DNA of 64,000 nt, from NCBI GenBank assembly GCA_021018995.1, contig CM037595.1:92578491-92642490 (forward strand), in the 5' to 3' direction. The notes below the pieces were generated by a model, which worked only from the letters and a program-made list of their open reading frames with translations, had not been told where the DNA came from and made no database searches. Position 1 is the first letter of the stretch. Each line of letters begins with the position of its first letter. A program made the position numbers and the translations under genes. Positions 1 to 10,600 of the stretch are shown one piece after another. This DNA comes from Chloranthus sessilifolius (taxonomy: Eukaryota; Streptophyta; Magnoliopsida; Chloranthales; Chloranthaceae).

Positions 1-12
1 GACCTAACTTTT

Positions 13-663
13 GTGTGTTTTGAATCACTTTATGTTGATGCTCCACGCAATACTTGGTGGATAGATTTTGGTGCAACTATTCACATAAGTAATTCAATGC
101 AGGGATTTCGATCCAGTAGGAAGCTAAGTAAAGGCGAACGTACCATCAAACTCGGGAATGGAGTAGAAGCAGACGTGGAGGCTATTGGGACTCTCCGTCT
201 CATTTTAGATAGTGGTTTCATTTTGGATTTAGTTGATACTATTTATGTTCCCAGTATCACTAGAAACCTTATCTCAATTTCTAAATTGGATTCATTAGGT
301 TTTGAATTTAAATTTGGACATAATATGTTTACTCTATTATTTAATTTCGATATTGTGGGTGGTGGCTCATTAGTGGGCAATCTTTATCAGTTGAACTTGG
401 ATTCATCTTACGCCCAATCTTTAGTTTCTATGCATGTGAATGATAAAATAAGTAAGAAACAAGCAGCACTCGATAACTCCTCCATTTTATGGCATAAACG
501 TTTAGGCCATATATCTAAGGATAGAATGGAGAGGTTAATTAAAGATGATATAATCGATGCGCTCGATTTCTCTGATTTCAATACTTGTGTTGATTGCGTT
601 AAAGGGAAACTCACAAAAACTAATAAGAAAGGGGCTCTCGTAACGAGTTTCTTTCGGAAATAG
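13..663 (+). pseudogene. copia protease end and GAG-pre-integrase domain
   Basis: The reading frame begins near the aspartic protease active site; WWIDFGATIHIS corresponds to the family W-x-D-S-G-A-T/S-x-H, so the catalytic serine is replaced by phenylalanine. It continues through the flap-like segment (YVPSITRNLISISKLD) to the GAG-pre-integrase zinc-binding region (LWHKRLGHIS, then CVDCVKGK). These are the H-H-C-C residues at the integrase N terminus. The frame closes at 663, and the integrase core continues in another frame, so a one-base indel lies near 640-660. The true N terminus (gag) is outside the window; the ATG at 13 is not a real start. Confidence 0.85.
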
Positions 664-3236
664 TCCACACTGATATTTGTGGACCGTTTCCAACTCCCGC
701 TATTGGTGGTCAAAAGTATTTTATTACCTTCACTGATGATTATTCTCGTTTTGGTTATATATTTCTCATTCACGAGAAATCTGAGGCCCTGGATATGTTT
801 AAAATCTATAAAGCCGAAGTTGAGTTACAACTCAATTCGAAGATTAAAATTGTGAGATCTGATAGAGGCGGAGAGTACTATGGTAGATACTCTGAAACAG
901 GTCGCAATCCAGGACCCTTCGCCCTGTATCTACAAGAGCATGGCATTGTCGCTCAATACACCATGTCGGGAACACCTGAACAGAACGGTGTAGCTGAACG
1001 ACGAAATCATACTCTTATGGATATGGTGAGAAGCATGTTATGCAACTCTACGTTGCCTACGTTCTTGTGGGGAGAAGCCTTGAAAACAGCGGTGCATATC
1101 CTAAATCAAGTTCCTAGTAAGGCAGTTCCCAAAACTCCTTATGAGCTATGGGTAGGCAGAAAACCGACTTTAGGATATTTACACATTTGGGGCTGTTTGG
1201 CTGAAGCAAAGGTGTACAATCCACAATTAGGAAAACTGGACCCTAAAATTATAAGTTGTCATTTCATTGGTTACCCTAATAGATCAAAAGGCTACAGATT
1301 TTATTGCCCCACTCATAGTACCCGGATTGTTGAGATTAGACATGCAAAATTCTTTGAGGATCGTGAGATAAGTGGGAGTGTTGAGCTTAGGAAAATCACT
1401 TTTGAGGAGAATCGGGTTATAATTCCTATCCCTTTTATCCAAGAAAAAGTAGCACCAACACCAGTTTTTCAAGCCAGTGTTGATACACCTGTGGCTATAC
1501 CTATTGGCACACCCTACATTGAGGAGGCTCTTGCTCCCATGGCGACTGCCAATGATCTACCATTGCGTAGATCAGAGAGAGCAAAGAAGCCTGTCATTTC
1601 TGATGACTATATAGTTTACCTTCATGAGAGTGAGTTTGATTTTGGAAAGGAATCAGATCCTGTTTCCTTTAGCCAAGCCATGAAGAGCGACAAATCCACT
1701 CAATGGCTCGAAGCCATGAAAGATGAGTTGGAATCAATAAAACATAACTCGGTCTGGGATCTTTGTGAGTTACCTAATGGAGTTAAGCCTGTAGGCTGTA
1801 AATGGGTATTTAAAATCAAGCAAGACTCAAAAGGTAATATAGAAAGATATAAGGCCAGGTTAGTCGCTAAAGGTTTCACTCAAAAAGAGGGAATAGGCTA
1901 TAAAGAGACATTTTCTCCTATCTCTAGAAAGGAATCTTTTCGGATAGTCATGGTATTAGTAGCTCATTTTGACTTAGAATTGCATCAAATGGATGTTAAA
2001 ACTGCTTTTCTGAATGGCGACTTGCATGAAGATGTCTTTATGATATAATCTGAAGGTTTTCAGGTTGAGGGGGAGAGTCATTTAGTTTATAGACTCAAAA
2101 GGGCTTTATATGGTTTAAAGCAGGCATCTCGACAATGGTACTTAAAATTTCACGAAGTCATTTCAAATTTTGGTTTTAAAGAAAATACTGTAGATCAATG
2201 CATATATCTTAAAATCAGTGGGAGTAAGTTTATCATCCTTATTTTATACGTTGATAATATCTTACTTGCGAGTAGCAATTTGGGCATATTATATGAGACA
2301 AAGAACTTTTTATCAAAGAGTTTTGAAATGAAAGATCTTGGTGAAGCTTCCTACGTGATAGGAATTGAGATTCATCGAGATAGAGCCCGTGGCATATTGG
2401 GATTGTCTGAAAGAGCTTATATTGATAAAGTTCTTAAAAGGTTTAACATGCACAATTGTTCTGCTACTGTTGCCCCTGTCATTAAGGGTGATAAATTTAG
2501 TCTACTTCAGACTCCCAGGATCGATCTGGAGAGAAAACAGATTGAGACAATTCCCTATGCATCGACAGTTGGGAGTTTCATGTATGCACAAGTCTGTACT
2601 CGTCCAGATATAGCGTATATAGTTGGCATGCTTGGCAGGTACCAATGTAATCCTGGTTTAGATCATTGGAAAGCAGCTAAGAAGGTTTTTCGCTATTTAC
2701 AAGGGACTAAAGGACACATGCTCACATACAAAAGGTTGAATAACCTTGAAATTATTGGTTATTCCGATGCTGACTATGCTGGGTGTCAAGACACTCGTAG
2801 GTCCACATCGGGTTATATTTTTATGCTTGCAGATGGACCTATATCTTGGAAGAGCGTTAAACAAACGCTGACTACTTCATCCACTATGGAAGCAAAATTC
2901 ATTGCATGTTTTGAGGCAACATGTGAGACGATATGGTTGAGGAATTTTATCTCAGGGCTTCGAGTTGTTGATACTATTGCAAAGCCACTGAGAATCTTTT
3001 GTGATAATTCCGCTGCGATTGCTATCTCCAATAACAACAAGATTAGTGGGGGTTCCAAATATATTGATATAAAATATCTTGTTGTAAGGGAAAAAGTTCA
3101 GAATCAAATTGTATCTGTTGAAAAGATAAGTACGACACTCATGTTGGCTGACCCTCTCACTAAAGGTTTACCTCCCACGCTCTTTTTGGAGCATGTTGCG
3201 CGCATGGGGTTAACGGATAATTTTGATAGCCTTTGA
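664..3236 (+). pseudogene. copia integrase, reverse transcriptase and RNase H, one internal stop
   Basis: One frame runs from the integrase core to the RNase H end, broken only at 2046-2048. Integrase: HTDICGPF (first D), RSDRGGEY (second D) and PEQNGVAERRN (E) supply the D-D-E set. RT begins near 1690 (QWLEAMKDELESIKHNSVWDL); KARLVAKGFTQ and LHQMDVKTAFLNGDL are typical copia RT blocks, and LYGLKQASRQWY follows the stop. The catalytic box near 2250-2270 reads LYVDNILL, so the second aspartate is lost. RNase H carries YSDADYAG, SSTMEAKFIA and IFCDNSAAI (the D, E, D set) and ends with DPLTKGLPP and HVARMGL. Translation would stop within RT. Confidence 0.9.
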
Positions 3237-3659
3237 GAGTGGATATATGCGAGTGAATATATTTGTTTAATTGATTCAGAAATAAAACTTATTTATTTGC
3301 TTTTCCATTTTTATGCAAATAACTCTTTGGAACATATGGTGCCCGTAGATGGCAATAAAGTAGGACCAATATTAGATTGAGTTTACATGTAATCACCATT
3401 CAGTTTGTAAACTTACAATCTATGTGAAATCATACTAGTTGGAATCCATGTCGGTGATGACTTCCAATACAATGACTAATGAGCGGTCATATATCGATGA
3501 TATGATATATTGACTACATTGATTCTGTGTTGAAATTCTCACTGGACCGGACTGATAATAAAGACTTTGATTGAGATTGATTGTGACTTACCATTCAAAG
3601 AAAGTTAGCTAACATTGGGTAATCGGAGTTTATTGACATAGTTTGGCCAAGTGGGAGAC
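3237..3659 (+). other. copia 3' untranslated region with polypurine tract
   Basis: Non-coding stretch between the RNase H stop and the LTR. It ends in a purine-rich tract (AAGTGGGAGAC, about 3649-3659) directly before TGTTAGAAG. A polypurine tract at this position is the plus-strand primer site of copia elements. I see no further reading frame such as an env-like one. Confidence 0.7.
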
Positions 3660-4131
3660 TGTTAGAAGTTCCTATTTTGGTGGTCATCACTATGGTCAAA
3701 CCCGTTGACCAGTGAATGGTATAAGATCAACCTTAAGATGTACAATTGCTATTCTGGTGAGTTTGAAGAGAATAGGCAACTGATTGTTGAGTCTTTCAAT
3801 TAAGGTATGATTGTGATTTCTAATCACACTACAATTAGCAATTTCAGTCCTTAATGGGATAGGACTCTTTGGCTATAAATATAAGGGGTGCCTGGTCCCG
3901 ACGATAGCTCGACATAATTCAATCCTCCCTATTGGCGAGAGCATCCCCATTGTGCTAGGAGACATTGAACGCGAGAACATCGTTGAAGATCGGCAACCAA
4001 CCATCAATGGCTAACGCTCAAGGTGCGCATATTTATAGATTATATATTTATTGTTTTTGATTGATCGTGCGCCTAGATCTTTAGGCTTAATTTTGGATAG
4101 TCGGATCGTTAGATCCATTTAGATTCCATCA
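3660..4131 (+). repeat. 3' LTR of the copia element
   Basis: Begins TGTTAGAAGT straight after the polypurine tract and probably ends ATTCCATCA, giving TG..CA ends about 472 bp apart with a short imperfect inverted repeat. The TATA-like box lies inside it. The right border rests on the CA end only, because the 5' LTR is not in the window. Confidence 0.65.
3873..3881 (+). promoter_or_regulatory. TATA-like box in the copia LTR
   Basis: CTATAAATA lies about 210 bp into the LTR, a usual place for the U3 promoter of a copia element. Only the motif supports this. Confidence 0.45.
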
Positions 4132-4214
4132 TGGTAGACACCAATTGTTGAGGATTCCACGTAATGCACCTTCCAAACAATGACTTGAAGACCAACTGAC
4201 TTAGCACTTTTTGG

Positions 4215-4605
4215 CAGTTGAGTTGCAGCCGAAGATTCGGTCATGCAGCAGGGATTTCCCCTGTTAAGTCAGTTGACTGCCTTGAATAAGATGATGGAGA
4301 TCGTTTTGTCTTCCTAATCTTTCTTCCTATCATACAGTCAGATGTTATCCCACATGGCACAGATCCCCAAAAATGATCGTGATCATGGTTGTACCATGAG
4401 AAGAGCTCTCAATCACCTTTGGGGATGTGTACCATGTGAAATAACATTTGACCATCTGATAGGTAGGCAATGATCTCAAGATTTATTGTTTGGATGATTG
4501 GGACGAAAAATAATCTCCATCATTAGATTAATGCAGTCAACGATTTTTTTTTACGATGAAAAGTCCTAACTGCGCACAAAGCTAAAATCTTCTGCTGTAG
4601 ATGAT
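4215..4605. repeat. palindromic MITE, family B copy 1
   Basis: The two halves are inverted copies: the left arm (GATGGAGATCGTTTTGTC, then CCACATGGCACAGATCCCC) is matched on the other strand by the right arm (GGGGATGTGTACCATGTG, then GGGACGAAAAATAATCTCC). Outer ends include GTTGACTGC/GCAGTCAACG. The same core recurs near 22.6, 37.5, 38.2, 38.9, 39.4, 43.2 and 48.7 kb. There is no coding capacity. The borders are approximate. Confidence 0.6.
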
Positions 4606-5395
4606 GGTACCTTTTTTCTTATATTTCATGAAATCGTGAGTTTTTTTTTTTTTTTCATATGGACTCTTTTCCAATTCTACTGTGTTTTTTTTTTTTAGAA
4701 ATTTTCCTATCGTACTTAAAGCCCCTTTATGTTTGTAAAAACCTCCATAGTAATTATTGTTTTTCAGTTTTTATTTTCCTTTCAAACTTTGTTAAATAAT
4801 TATTAATATTTTACTTTTTTACCCTCACCTCATTTGTAAATCTAGCTTTATCTTATCACAAAACTAAACTGTCATCATGACTCTCTCTTCACCTGTGACT
4901 TACTGATTAGGGTATATTTTGAGTTGGGAATAAGTACCTACACCGAGTGCCCAGAGTAGATTACAAGTCACTTATTTGGGCACATGGCACTTGGTTTCAT
5001 AAAGTATGCTATGTAATTGAAGACTATTATCTAAACCCCTATGTTATCAAAGGATGAGATATTATATGAAAGGTTGACATGTTATAAGCACAAGTAGTAG
5101 AAGAAAAAGACTGGTGAAGCCATAGAGAAAAATTATGTGAAGGGATATGAAGGGTTGCAAAATCATAAAGAGCTTAGTATTGATAAAAAAATAAGTAGAG
5201 AAATATGACTCACACGGTAGACCCTGGATGGATGAGATAGTTATAATGATAATGATGATGATGATGATCTAAAGATCTATACTGTCAAAGTTCAGGTAAA
5301 AAAAGAAAAATCTTAAGTACTTGAAAAGGATAAAACTTTTTAATTTTTTCCCCGAGAAGGTCAAAAAATAAAATATTTACTTGAGAGGATCCACA
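4606..5395. other. no gene seen; AT-rich intergenic DNA
   Basis: Contains T-runs near 4630-4700 and a short ATG trinucleotide repeat near 5250-5266. No reading frame resembles a known protein and I see no terminal repeats. Confidence 0.5.
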
Positions 5396-5400
5396 CTGTC

Positions 5401-5519
5401 TCTTGGAATTGTCTCACATTGTTTGTGGGTAGGCCCTTCTTGGGCTCTTTATATCTTGGGCAAACCTCACCTTACAAGTCGGTTTTGTGAGATAGAGTTA
5501 GACCCGTTGGATTTCTATA
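5401..5519 (+). repeat. TRIM 5' LTR
   Basis: Aligns along its whole length with 5605-5723. Shared blocks include the GGAATTGTC start, TTTATATCTT (possible TATA region) and TTACAAGTCGGTT. The start has mutated from TG to TC. Confidence 0.78.
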
Positions 5520-5604
5520 CGGTATCAAAATCATTTTTTCTCCCTACATCACCCATTTCTTGTCCACGTGATTTGACTCAATCTTACCAACACGTGTGGA
5601 GGCG

Positions 5605-5723
5605 TGTTGGAATTGTCCAACATCGTTTGTGGGCAGGCCCTTCTTAAGCTTTTTATATCTTAAACAAACTTCACCTTACAAGTCGGTTCTGTAAGATTGA
5701 GTTAGGCCGATTGGATTTCTACA
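5605..5723 (+). repeat. TRIM 3' LTR
   Basis: Starts TGTTGGAATTGTCC directly after the purine tract and ends GGATTTCTACA. It is the same length as the 5' copy, with scattered substitutions. Confidence 0.78.
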
Positions 5724-6960
5724 TTGTCATCTTTGTAAAGCATTTATATGAGAGTCTTTTCTCAAAGGTCGTATTTTGAGCGAAGAAAATGCCCCTCAAT
5801 TTCAAGCTATTAAATTAGCGCACGTGTGTTACTTCGTTACTTAAATTGGTGACCGATCTATCTCCTATGAGACTGATCGGTACTTTTGGACACTGATTAG
5901 GCTTTAATCTAACCGCTCGATCCATATGGACACCAATCGCTACATTGGAGACTGATTTGGTCTCATAAGAAACTGATCAGTTTGCATATGCGTTAATTTG
6001 TTAGCCCAAAATTGACGGAAATAGCCCTCAAGGGAAAACAAACAAACATATTTCTAATATGTGATTGAAATCGGTCAAATGCTCTAAAAAATAACGGTTA
6101 CAAGTAGTCGTTCATTTTAAAAGCGATTGATCACTTTAAAATCACATGATAGAGCTATTTTTGGTCATAATCTTCCATATAATAAAAAGGGGACCTGTGA
6201 ACCAAGTTGGTTAGCACGTTGGTTGTACCTAATATGAGCACTATAAAATTAGGATGACTTTTATGTTGGTATTAGATACCAGACCGAGCACCATGAGTGG
6301 TGCTCATGTGGACCTTATACCATCTCTGGAATTCTCACTTGGTTGGCTGATCCCCTTTTCTGAACCAATCATCGAGGACCAATGAACAGCACGTACAAAG
6401 TCATATCATTTGATCACTATTTTCTGTCATCAGTACGACTACATAAGAGCATCCTTTGATCGCTATTTCCTAGCTAAGTCGCATGCCCCACATACTATTC
6501 AGCAGTAACGCAAACAATGGTGGTGAAATCCAACCTGAATTTTAAAAAAAATTACTAATATCCTGAGGAATATTACGAGAGCCAGTTTCAACCAAATTTT
6601 TTTATAACTGAGCCAAGTAAACCATAAAACTGAGAAATCAGTGCCTGGGCTGACTTCTGCTGTTTAAACAAATACTACATATCCATATAAACCATTGCTT
6701 AATTTGCAGCAAAGATAATAAACCTTACATTGATCATATAAAACATTCAACATCCTACTCGCTAGCAGAAGTGATGACAGATGAGAATCTCGGGTCCAAC
6801 TAAAAGTGCAAGTGAGCCAGTCCCCAACATGCTCGTCAAGCCTTCAACTTCAGCACTCAAAACAAAAAACACAATAAAACAGAAAACAACAAACAAAGGG
6901 TGCGGCATCAGCAGCAGCAGAAGCTGCTACAACTTCTACCGTTACTTTTGTCAATCCCTG
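5724..6960. other. no gene; repeats and downstream region of the TLP gene
   Basis: 5840-6000 holds several diverged copies of a GACTGATCGGT-like motif about 35 bp apart. 6184-6364 looks like a small MITE, listed separately. The part nearest 6962 should include the 3' UTR of the minus-strand TLP gene, but I cannot place its poly(A) site. Confidence 0.4.
6184..6364. repeat. possible small MITE
   Basis: The ends are inverted relative to each other: AAAAGGGGA at the left and TCCCCTTTT at the right, with AACCAAG/CTTGGTT and GAGCAC/GTGCTC further in. No clear target duplication was found, so the borders are tentative. Confidence 0.4.
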
Positions 6961-6962
6961 TA

Positions 6963-7692
6963 TCATTCACAAGCCAGCTTTGTATCAAAGCTGCTCAAAC
7001 AAATCCCAAAAGCCTGAAAGGCAGACAATGGATAACGATAATCCATCGTAAACAAATCCTTTCCAACCTTACCAAACTGTAGTATGATTTTGTCATGATC
7101 ACTGGACCCTGTGGCCTGAGAACTTCCTGAACCTGAAATGTTGACCGGATCTCCTTGGGCAGCAATCAACTGGAAGTTCTTCACTGAAGCAACAGTCACG
7201 CGTCCCCGGAAATTAAGGCACCAGCACTGAAGCTGCTCGTGCCACCTCGGAGCCTTGTTCTTCAGGATCAATGGGCTCTCTTTTCCAGTAACATCAACTG
7301 AAACTTCTGTGAACCTAGCGCTGCCGGCAAACCTGCTTGAGCCTGCTAACTCGTAATCTGTAGCAATACTACTGATGGAATGGGAGAGGGATATGTTAGA
7401 AAAGGATTCCTCCAAGGAGCGGGGGAGGTCCAAGTAAGAGGGAACAGTGCCATTGGGTTCAAGGGCAGAGGCAGGGATGGAGTGCATAGTGCAGCGCATG
7501 CGCCGTGGGCCCCGTGTGCCAAGCATGTTCAGTTCATAGGCAACCTGCGCAATGCCATAAGTTCCATTGGGCACCTTGGGGGACACTTTTCGGCTGTAGA
7601 ATCGGCGACTAGAGCGGCCCATGGATGTGACAGCTCCACTGTAAGGCGGTTGATTGTCGTATATGACAAATTTAGTACCCAGAAAGTTTGAC
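6963..7692 (-). CDS. TLP: TLP exon 4 (main Tubby domain and C terminus)
   Basis: 730 nt including the stop. The acceptor is TTTCTAG|G, the first base completing the arginine codon begun in exon 3. [12 protein letters not shown] lies upstream of the internal ATG at 7622, so the long open frame starting there understates the exon. It includes the variable linker (serine-rich) and ends at LACE followed by a stop. Confidence 0.94.
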
Positions 7693-10600
7693 CTAGAAAG
7701 AATAGGAAAGGCACGGGGATGAGGAGTCCTTCTGCATGGAAATTTTTAGTAGTGGCTGAAATGAATGCAATATAAGGGCAATGGCCATGTCCAACCGGTT
7801 GAACATGAGATGGTATTCAACCGGTTTTAGAACCCTTGGATAGAAGGGATTTTGACATGGAAAGTACTTTCACATCACTCTATGAATGGGGAATCCATGA
7901 AAGTAAAGAATCACTTGTATACAAGGGTTTTAAAACCGGTTGCTCTACAATCCAATAACATAATAATATTAACTCTTTGCATCTTAATAACTAACCAAAA
8001 CATGTTCAACCATAATACCAACATTAACAGCGCAGTATAACATGATAAAGACAGGTTTAAGGAGAAAATCTTGACTATTTCAAAATGAAGAACTAAAAAA
8101 GAAATGTTTACGAGCCCCAAAGGCTTACTCTCTCTTAAATGTTCATCTTGTTTTTGTATTTGAAAAACAACACTAAATTGGATGCATTAGACTATTAATA
8201 GCCATTCATTAAGGGAGATCCAGCTAAATGGAGGATACTTGAATAGAATGACAACTCTCTTCTTGAAATCAATTCTGAAATTTTAAGGAATTCCAGAAAT
8301 TCAAATTTTAGAACTTTGATGAAACCCACCAAAAACTCTTAATAGTAAGAACCTAGAACTTGATAATATATTTTGAAGGTCTTGGATAATGAAAACCAAT
8401 AAGGAACTATTAATTTGATTAAAAAGCCAAGAAGCTTCATAACCATGGTTTGGATAAGCAGCAAGTTCTTTATCTGGTCATTACTGGTCCACAAGCACCA
8501 GAAATAAAAATAAAACCATCATCAGAAGGAACAATTACAATGCTCAAGACAGAACACTGTGACTCTAGGATAACCGCGAATCCACATTCCGTACCGGTAT
8601 GGGCATAGGTATTGGATGCATGTCAACAATGGCTAAACCAGGTGCAAATCTTGTGTTTAAAACGTATCAAAAGCTGAGAAAAATATTCTATAATTTATAA
8701 ATTTGGTGCATGGCGTCCATCAGGGCATGCATGTGCTCCTTGCAGCACGCAGAGCTTGAGCAACTCAAGGTCCACATCCCATAGGCGCACATGCAGTGCG
8801 CTGGTAGACTGGTAACGCAACAAATACAAAGTTGAATTCTTAATATTGAGACATGGGAGGCAGATGAGTCTGACACAGAGACACTAAACCCATACTCCAT
8901 TCATATCAAGGTAACATAGTTCCCACCCTTCTATAGACACCACATAAGCAAAAGCCACATAGATAACATGCATAAAGAACTGGGGAAAATAAGAATAAAA
9001 AAGATGATGAATATAATTTTGCGAAAAAGAATGCAGAACGGATAATTCCACTAAGGTGCAGAGGGTGCCTCTCTTACCTCAATTTTCCCATGTAGCTGAC
9101 ACTACTACGAGATATGTCCTCCGCATCCAAAGATATAATGAACTCTGCACGAGTTCGCCTTATCTTTTTTGCAGATAAAAGGAACTTCCCACTCTCTACA
9201 GCAGCCAAAGTACACATATTAGTGCCATGATATCCACCAGGATCACAATATAAATAAAGGACAATGGCTCCTGACTGATATTTAAACACCAAATAGTGTC
9301 TAAATGATCTTACACCATTAAATTTAGACATTTTATCTCACACCATTGAAGTGTGATTTATCATTATGCCATGTGGAACACATCTACAATCAATCAAAAT
9401 CTCCCAAGTGGCAATCTATCATTGGATTATGTCTCAGCCCAATAAAACAAGCCAATAAGTGGATGTGAACCATCCAATTGATGAACTTTAATATCAACCA
9501 TTAAAACTAAAAACAACCGTTGATATTATACTCCACAGATCAGATATATTAAATCTACCTAAAACACCATTTTTGGGCCCGTTGCACTTCCATCTATGAT
9601 CTATCACTTTAACGGTTTGGATCACCCACATCTTAACCCATTGATGGTGTAAGATCATTTAAACACCATTTTGGTGCTTAAATGACGATCAGGAGAGTCG
9701 TCCCTATAAATAAATACCATATTAAACTTTCATGATATAAAGGGTCTTCCCTAAGACACAGTTCATAAGAATTTGATAGCTAGGACAGATTGCATTACAA
9801 GATAGAACAAGAAAGAGAACATTATTTGCAGAAGAAAGAAAAATTCAAAAATACATGAAAAGAAAACTAGAATGATTTAAATAAATGCCTCTTTTATAAA
9901 AATTTGTTATGCAGTCCTCTGCTTCTGAACTAAAACTTTATGTGCTAGGGATCTGAAATAAGTTGTCCAACAATTTTCTTCCCTTTTTTCAGGGGGATGG
10001 GACAAGCAGACAACAATGATATGGCATCATTTTGTAAAAGCCTATGTTTTGTAAGCATCAGCAGTTTTTGTATTGCATTATTATTAATAAAATCATTATT
10101 CATCACAAAAATAAATAAGTAGACAGCAATAACCACAGCCAAAAGAGACGATATTTAACAGCATGCTGTTAACTTCTTTAATACAGAAGCTTACTTCTAT
10201 TGAGATTATTTTATTGAGATAAATGTAGGGATGGTCAAAACAAACACATCTCGAAAGCCAAGAATGGAGGGTGAGCAACGTAAGATGGGTCACACAACAA
10301 AGAAAATTTGATAGATCGAAATATTAATCTTGGATTCTTGTAACACGGATCCACACCTGATCATAGTTCACCTTTGCATATACAAATGGAATGGCAAACT
10401 AGCAATCAGACCCAAGCAAAAACCGCAGCTAGAATTTGGTAGGGTCCGCAATTTGGGGGTGGGTTGCAGATATGGACTTTACAGGCAACAAATATAAACT
10501 CGAACAAGTTCAGAAAATATAATTCTTGCAAAATATATATGAACATTCCCTTTCAAATAATATAAAATTCCATGAATGCAATGTGCAAATGTTCACATAC

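Larger units (their letters stand above)
1..4131 (+). mobile_element. Ty1/copia LTR retrotransposon, 5' part outside the window
   Basis: The order protease, GAG-pre-integrase, integrase, reverse transcriptase, RNase H, polypurine tract, LTR is that of Ty1/copia. The gag region and 5' LTR lie left of the window. The element is dead: the protease active-site triplet reads D-F-G instead of D-S-G, one frameshift separates protease from integrase near 640-660, a stop (TAA, probably from CAA) lies at 2046-2048, and the reverse transcriptase box reads YVDN instead of YVDD. The stop and the D-to-N change are C-to-T or G-to-A changes, as expected from decay of methylated DNA. The target duplication cannot be checked because the left end is missing. 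Confidence 0.93.
5401..5723 (+). mobile_element. TRIM element (miniature LTR retrotransposon), complete
   Basis: Two direct repeats of 119 bp (5401-5519 and 5605-5723) flank an 85-bp interior. The interior starts CGGTATCAAAATC, a decayed match to the tRNA-Met primer site TGGTATCAGAGC, and ends in a purine-rich tract (GTGTGGAGGCG). The right LTR has TGTTGG..CTACA ends; the left has TG changed to TC. Flanks CTGTC/TTGTC (5396-5400, 5724-5728) match in four of five bases and are probably the target duplication. It has no coding capacity, as in TRIMs. Confidence 0.82.

Noticed and set aside
5381..5647. Open frame of 88 codons
   Set aside because: It runs across both LTRs of the TRIM and contains no protein domain.
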